Assembly (NCBI GenBank): GCA_016291905.1
Contig: JAEEZS010000081.1
Location: 185,081 to 249,080 of the forward strand
DNA from: Bacteroidaceae bacterium
Lineage (GTDB): Bacteria; Bacteroidota; Bacteroidia; Bacteroidales; Bacteroidaceae
Reading direction: 5' to 3'
DNA length: 64,000 nucleotides
Below the pieces are notes generated by a model that was given only the letters and a program-made list of their open reading frames with translations, did no database searches and was not told the origin of the DNA. Positions 62,046 to 64,000 of the stretch are shown here, one piece after another. The translations under genes and the position numbers were made by a program. Each line of letters opens with the position of its first letter. Position 1 is the first letter of the stretch.

Positions 62046-63635
62046 TCATTTTATTGCCCGCAATGCAAAATCGTATGCCTCGCGGTAGTAAGTAATGAAT
62101 TCCTTCCAAAGCGCTTTTTTCGATAGCGCGGAAGCACTTGCTCGCATATTATTGACTCGTTCAGGCGAACAAGTAGCAAAGGCGCTGATGCATGCTACTA
62201 TCTGCTCAGCTGCATCGTTGAAATTGCTGTCTGTACGGTGAACAACTTCCACGCCAAAATCCTTGTCAGCCATCAGTTTCGGGCTTGACTCGCGCACGGA
62301 TTTCACCCAAAGGCCGAAACCTGCCAAATCGGTAGTAATGGTAGGCACATGGAAGGCTATACTTTCCAACGGCGTGTAGCCCCACGGCTCATAGTACGAC
62401 GGATAGATGCCGATGTCATTACCTATGAGCAAGTCGTAGTAGTTGAGGTTGAAAAGGCCGTCCTTGCCATCCAGATAGCAGGGAACGAAAATAATGTTTA
62501 CCTTGTCCATCACCTCAGGCCACGCATGCCAATGAGGGACGTTGATGAAGGCGATGACTTCACGCTTCAATCCACCACGCTCACCCAAACGCCGGAGCGA
62601 TCCCAACAACAAGTCGAAGCCCTTGTTGCGGAACTCGAAACGCCCGCCTGTACCAATGATAAGTGCATCGTCGGAAAACGATTTACCTAGCAGATGGTTG
62701 GCTTTTTCAATCATGCACTTGCGGGCAGCACGACGACGCGCCGTAAAGGCAGCTCCTTTTGGGACGAAATCATCCTCAAAGCCATTCATCAGCACCACAT
62801 CGGCGGGCTTCTCCAGCAGCTGCGCACATTCGCGGTTCGTAATCTCACTCACAGTCGTAAAACAGTCGGCGCGATGAGCAGCCTGCTTTTCCACGCTATG
62901 CTTCGACTCCATATTCAATTCCCTTGCCATCTGGTCACCAAAGTAGCCCGGCAGGTAGTCATAGAGTGGCTTATTGTTGCCAGCAATACTGCGCCCGATG
63001 CTGGTAGCATGGGTGGTGAACACCGTAGCAATCTCGGGAATCTCATGCTTCAGGAACAGCATCCCTAAAGCCGTCATCCACTCGTGAGCCTGATACACCA
63101 CGCGAGGCAATTTACCCTCGGGCAAGTGGCTTTTTACGATTTGGTTGCAATAAAAGCTTGCAGCAACTTTCGCTGCAGCATAAGAAAACATATTGGCCTC
63201 GTCGTAATCGCCATAGCCATGCAGCGAATCCACGCCAAACAGTTCCCACGCTTGACCGAAAATCTCATTCTTCTGCGAAAAGAAAGGTTTGAAATCAACC
63301 AATAATGCCACAGGACGGCCAGGAATATTCCAATGCCCCACCCTTACGTGCAAACCTTCTTCCTTCGCAGTCCGCGTCCATTCGGCATAGAGCGTCACAT
63401 CCTCTGCAAACAGCGGATTAGCCTCTCCAAAATCAGGCCCGATAAAGATTAAGTTGGGACAAACGGTCTCGAGTATGGTTTTAGCATGAGTGGACAGCAC
63501 CGTATAAATGCCGCCCACCTTGTTACATACTTCCCAACTAGCCTCAAAAATATAATCGGGTGCCATAAGTGGCGAATTATCTGTTTTCAACGGCAATTTT
63601 TCCTTTGCCAATTGTGTATTATAGTCCGCTTTCAT
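62046..63635 (-). CDS. Glycogen synthase, GT3 (eukaryote-like)
   Basis: A 529-residue GT-B enzyme of family GT3 rather than the bacterial GlgA (GT5). The N-terminal signature is FEASWEVCNKVGGIYTVL. Further family text includes YQAHEWMTALGMLFLKHE and, near the end, YPSYYEPWGYTPLESIAF, which holds the catalytic glutamates. The start is the ATG at 63635 (MKADYNTQLAKEK). A TAATTTTG box lies 22 bases before it. The GT3-GT35 pair is the standard glycogen operon in Bacteroidales. Confidence 0.94.
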   Translation of the reverse strand: MKADYNTQLAKEKLPLKTDNSPLMAPDYIFEASWEVCNKVGGIYTVLSTHAKTILETVCPNLIFIGPDFGEANPLFAEDVTLYAEWTRTAKEEGLHVRVGHWNIPGRPVALLVDFKPFFSQKNEIFGQAWELFGVDSLHGYGDYDEANMFSYAAAKVAASFYCNQIVKSHLPEGKLPRVVYQAHEWMTALGMLFLKHEIPEIATVFTTHATSIGRSIAGNNKPLYDYLPGYFGDQMARELNMESKHSVEKQAAHRADCFTTVSEITNRECAQLLEKPADVVLMNGFEDDFVPKGAAFTARRRAARKCMIEKANHLLGKSFSDDALIIGTGGRFEFRNKGFDLLLGSLRRLGERGGLKREVIAFINVPHWHAWPEVMDKVNIIFVPCYLDGKDGLFNLNYYDLLIGNDIGIYPSYYEPWGYTPLESIAFHVPTITTDLAGFGLWVKSVRESSPKLMADKDFGVEVVHRTDSNFNDAAEQIVACISAFATCSPERVNNMRASASALSKKALWKEFITYYREAYDFALRAIK

Positions 63636-63657
63636 CAATCCATTTCATTACGGGGCG

Positions 63658-63665
63658 CAAAATTA
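63658..63665 (-). promoter_or_regulatory. -7 box (TAATTTTG) for the glycogen operon
   Basis: On the minus strand GCAGTAATTTTGCGCCCC, with TTTTGC upstream. Confidence 0.7.
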
Positions 63666-63756
63666 CTGCAAAACGACGAAAAAATCAAATATATTAAGAT
63701 ATTTCTTTTTACTTATCCGAAAGAAATCCGAAGGATTTGCTTGTGTTATGCACTTG

Positions 63757-63864
63757 CATTATGGATTTATTCCACTACGTTGAAAAAATATTCCACTGGA
63801 CTACGAAATTATTCCAGTGCGCTACGGAATTATCTGCCTGGGCTGAGCAGTTATCCCAGTGGAC
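63757..63864. repeat. 21-bp imperfect tandem repeat (TTCCACTGCGCTACGAAATTA-like)
   Basis: Five units at exact 21-base spacing begin TTCCACTACG, TTCCACTGGA, TTCCAGTGCG, TCTGCCTGGG and TCCCAGTGGA. In one frame they read FHYVEKI, FHWTTKL, FQCATEL, SAWAEQL, SQWTEK. There is no start or ribosome site that makes a credible gene. Confidence 0.75.
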
Positions 63865-63877
63865 TGAGAAGAATGAA

Positions 63878-63918
63878 AACGAAAAGCAGGGCCCCGGTCT
63901 TTCGACTGAAGCCCTGCA
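63878..63918 (-). terminator. Intrinsic terminator of the rRNA operon
   Basis: On the minus strand GCAGGGC, a loop, GCCCTGC, then TTTTCGTTTTC, about 12 bases after the 5S end. Confidence 0.82.
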
Positions 63919-63928
63919 CTCATGAAAA

Positions 63929-64000
63929 ACGGCGGCTACCTACTCTCCCACTTGCGCAGTACCATCGGCGTGATCGGGCTTAACTGCTCTGTTCGGAATG
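63929..64000 (-). rRNA. rrf: 5S ribosomal RNA, 3' part
   Basis: On the minus strand the conserved segments ATTCCGAACAGAGCAGTTAAG, CCGATGGTACTGC and TGGGAGAGTAGGTAGCCGCCG read in order (first shown is 21 bases; its core is CCGAACAGAGCAGTTAAG). The 5' part lies beyond the window, so a complete rRNA operon probably follows on the right. Confidence 0.95.

Larger units (their letters stand above)
63636..63928. other. Intergenic region between glycogen synthase and 5S rRNA
   Basis: It contains the glycogen-operon promoter, a short AAATCC-GAA-GGATTT hairpin (63725-63739), a 21-bp repeat array and the rRNA terminator. No gene is seen. Confidence 0.6.

Noticed and set aside
63486..63983. Small plus-strand gene over the 21-bp repeats reaching the 5S region
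   Set aside because: It overlaps the start of the glycogen synthase gene and the rRNA; composition is that of repeat DNA and there is no ribosome site.

Overview
The window is one contiguous stretch of a Bacteroidales chromosome, most like a Prevotellaceae-type gut commensal; the genus cannot be fixed from the sequence alone. Four things point there. Many genes carry the Bacteroidetes -7 promoter box TAnnTTTG or TAnnTTCG and few have a strong Shine-Dalgarno. Order-typical families are present: BACON repeats, DUF4837, DUF4922, an OMthi/PnuT thiamine pair and a GT3-type glycogen synthase. The rlmN-DUF4837-pdxA-sigma54-lptE-TPR-secG order also fits. No insertion sequence, prophage, CRISPR array or tRNA was seen. 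The right edge enters the 3' end of a 5S rRNA, so an rRNA operon lies just outside.

Layout. 1-10.9 kb: acyl-CoA ligase (partial), trmD, a GH123/DUF4091-like secreted protein, gdhA, an ECF sigma factor cluster, then a TPP riboswitch controlling a thiamine TonB receptor and PnuT. 10.9-17.2 kb: a seven-gene minus-strand housekeeping operon from rlmN to secG. 17.2-21.8 kb: a repeat-rich intergenic island, a BACON-repeat lipoprotein and a structured leader or small RNA. 21.8-37.5 kb: GT2, a DUF4922-SpoIID fusion, DUF4332, ferredoxin, PrsW/flotillin/NfeD, a Crp-type regulator, then the M3 peptidase-dCMP deaminase-CtpA-threonine aldolase-recX-comF run, and prmC. 37.5-41.7 kb: an AT-rich inverted-repeat island and a very large exported MG2/plug-like protein. 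41.7-59.2 kb: an 11-gene minus-strand redox operon. 59.4-63.6 kb: glycogen phosphorylase and synthase.

The most striking content is the redox operon. A NuoE-NuoF-like NADH dehydrogenase module sits with a NuoG/HydA-like iron-sulphur protein whose catalytic domain is replaced by a lipoprotein-type segment and a PQQ-like beta-propeller. Around them are a NosR/NapH-like membrane ferredoxin, a Tat-exported ferredoxin, a Tat-exported NHL-like propeller, three more PQQ-like propellers, a MacB/FtsX-type exporter and a glycosyltransferase. No hydrogenase, reductase or PQQ-enzyme active site is visible. It looks like an NADH-to-periplasm electron relay with an unknown terminal partner.

The second striking layer is a set of modular short repeats. 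An 8-bp GTCAACAA array and a 75-bp stem-loop unit lie inside protein-coding regions of this operon and of the large exported protein. The 75-bp unit is free of stops in all three frames of one strand and is translated in two different frames in neighbouring genes. Other 7-9 bp or 21-bp arrays abut or form the stop codons of several genes.
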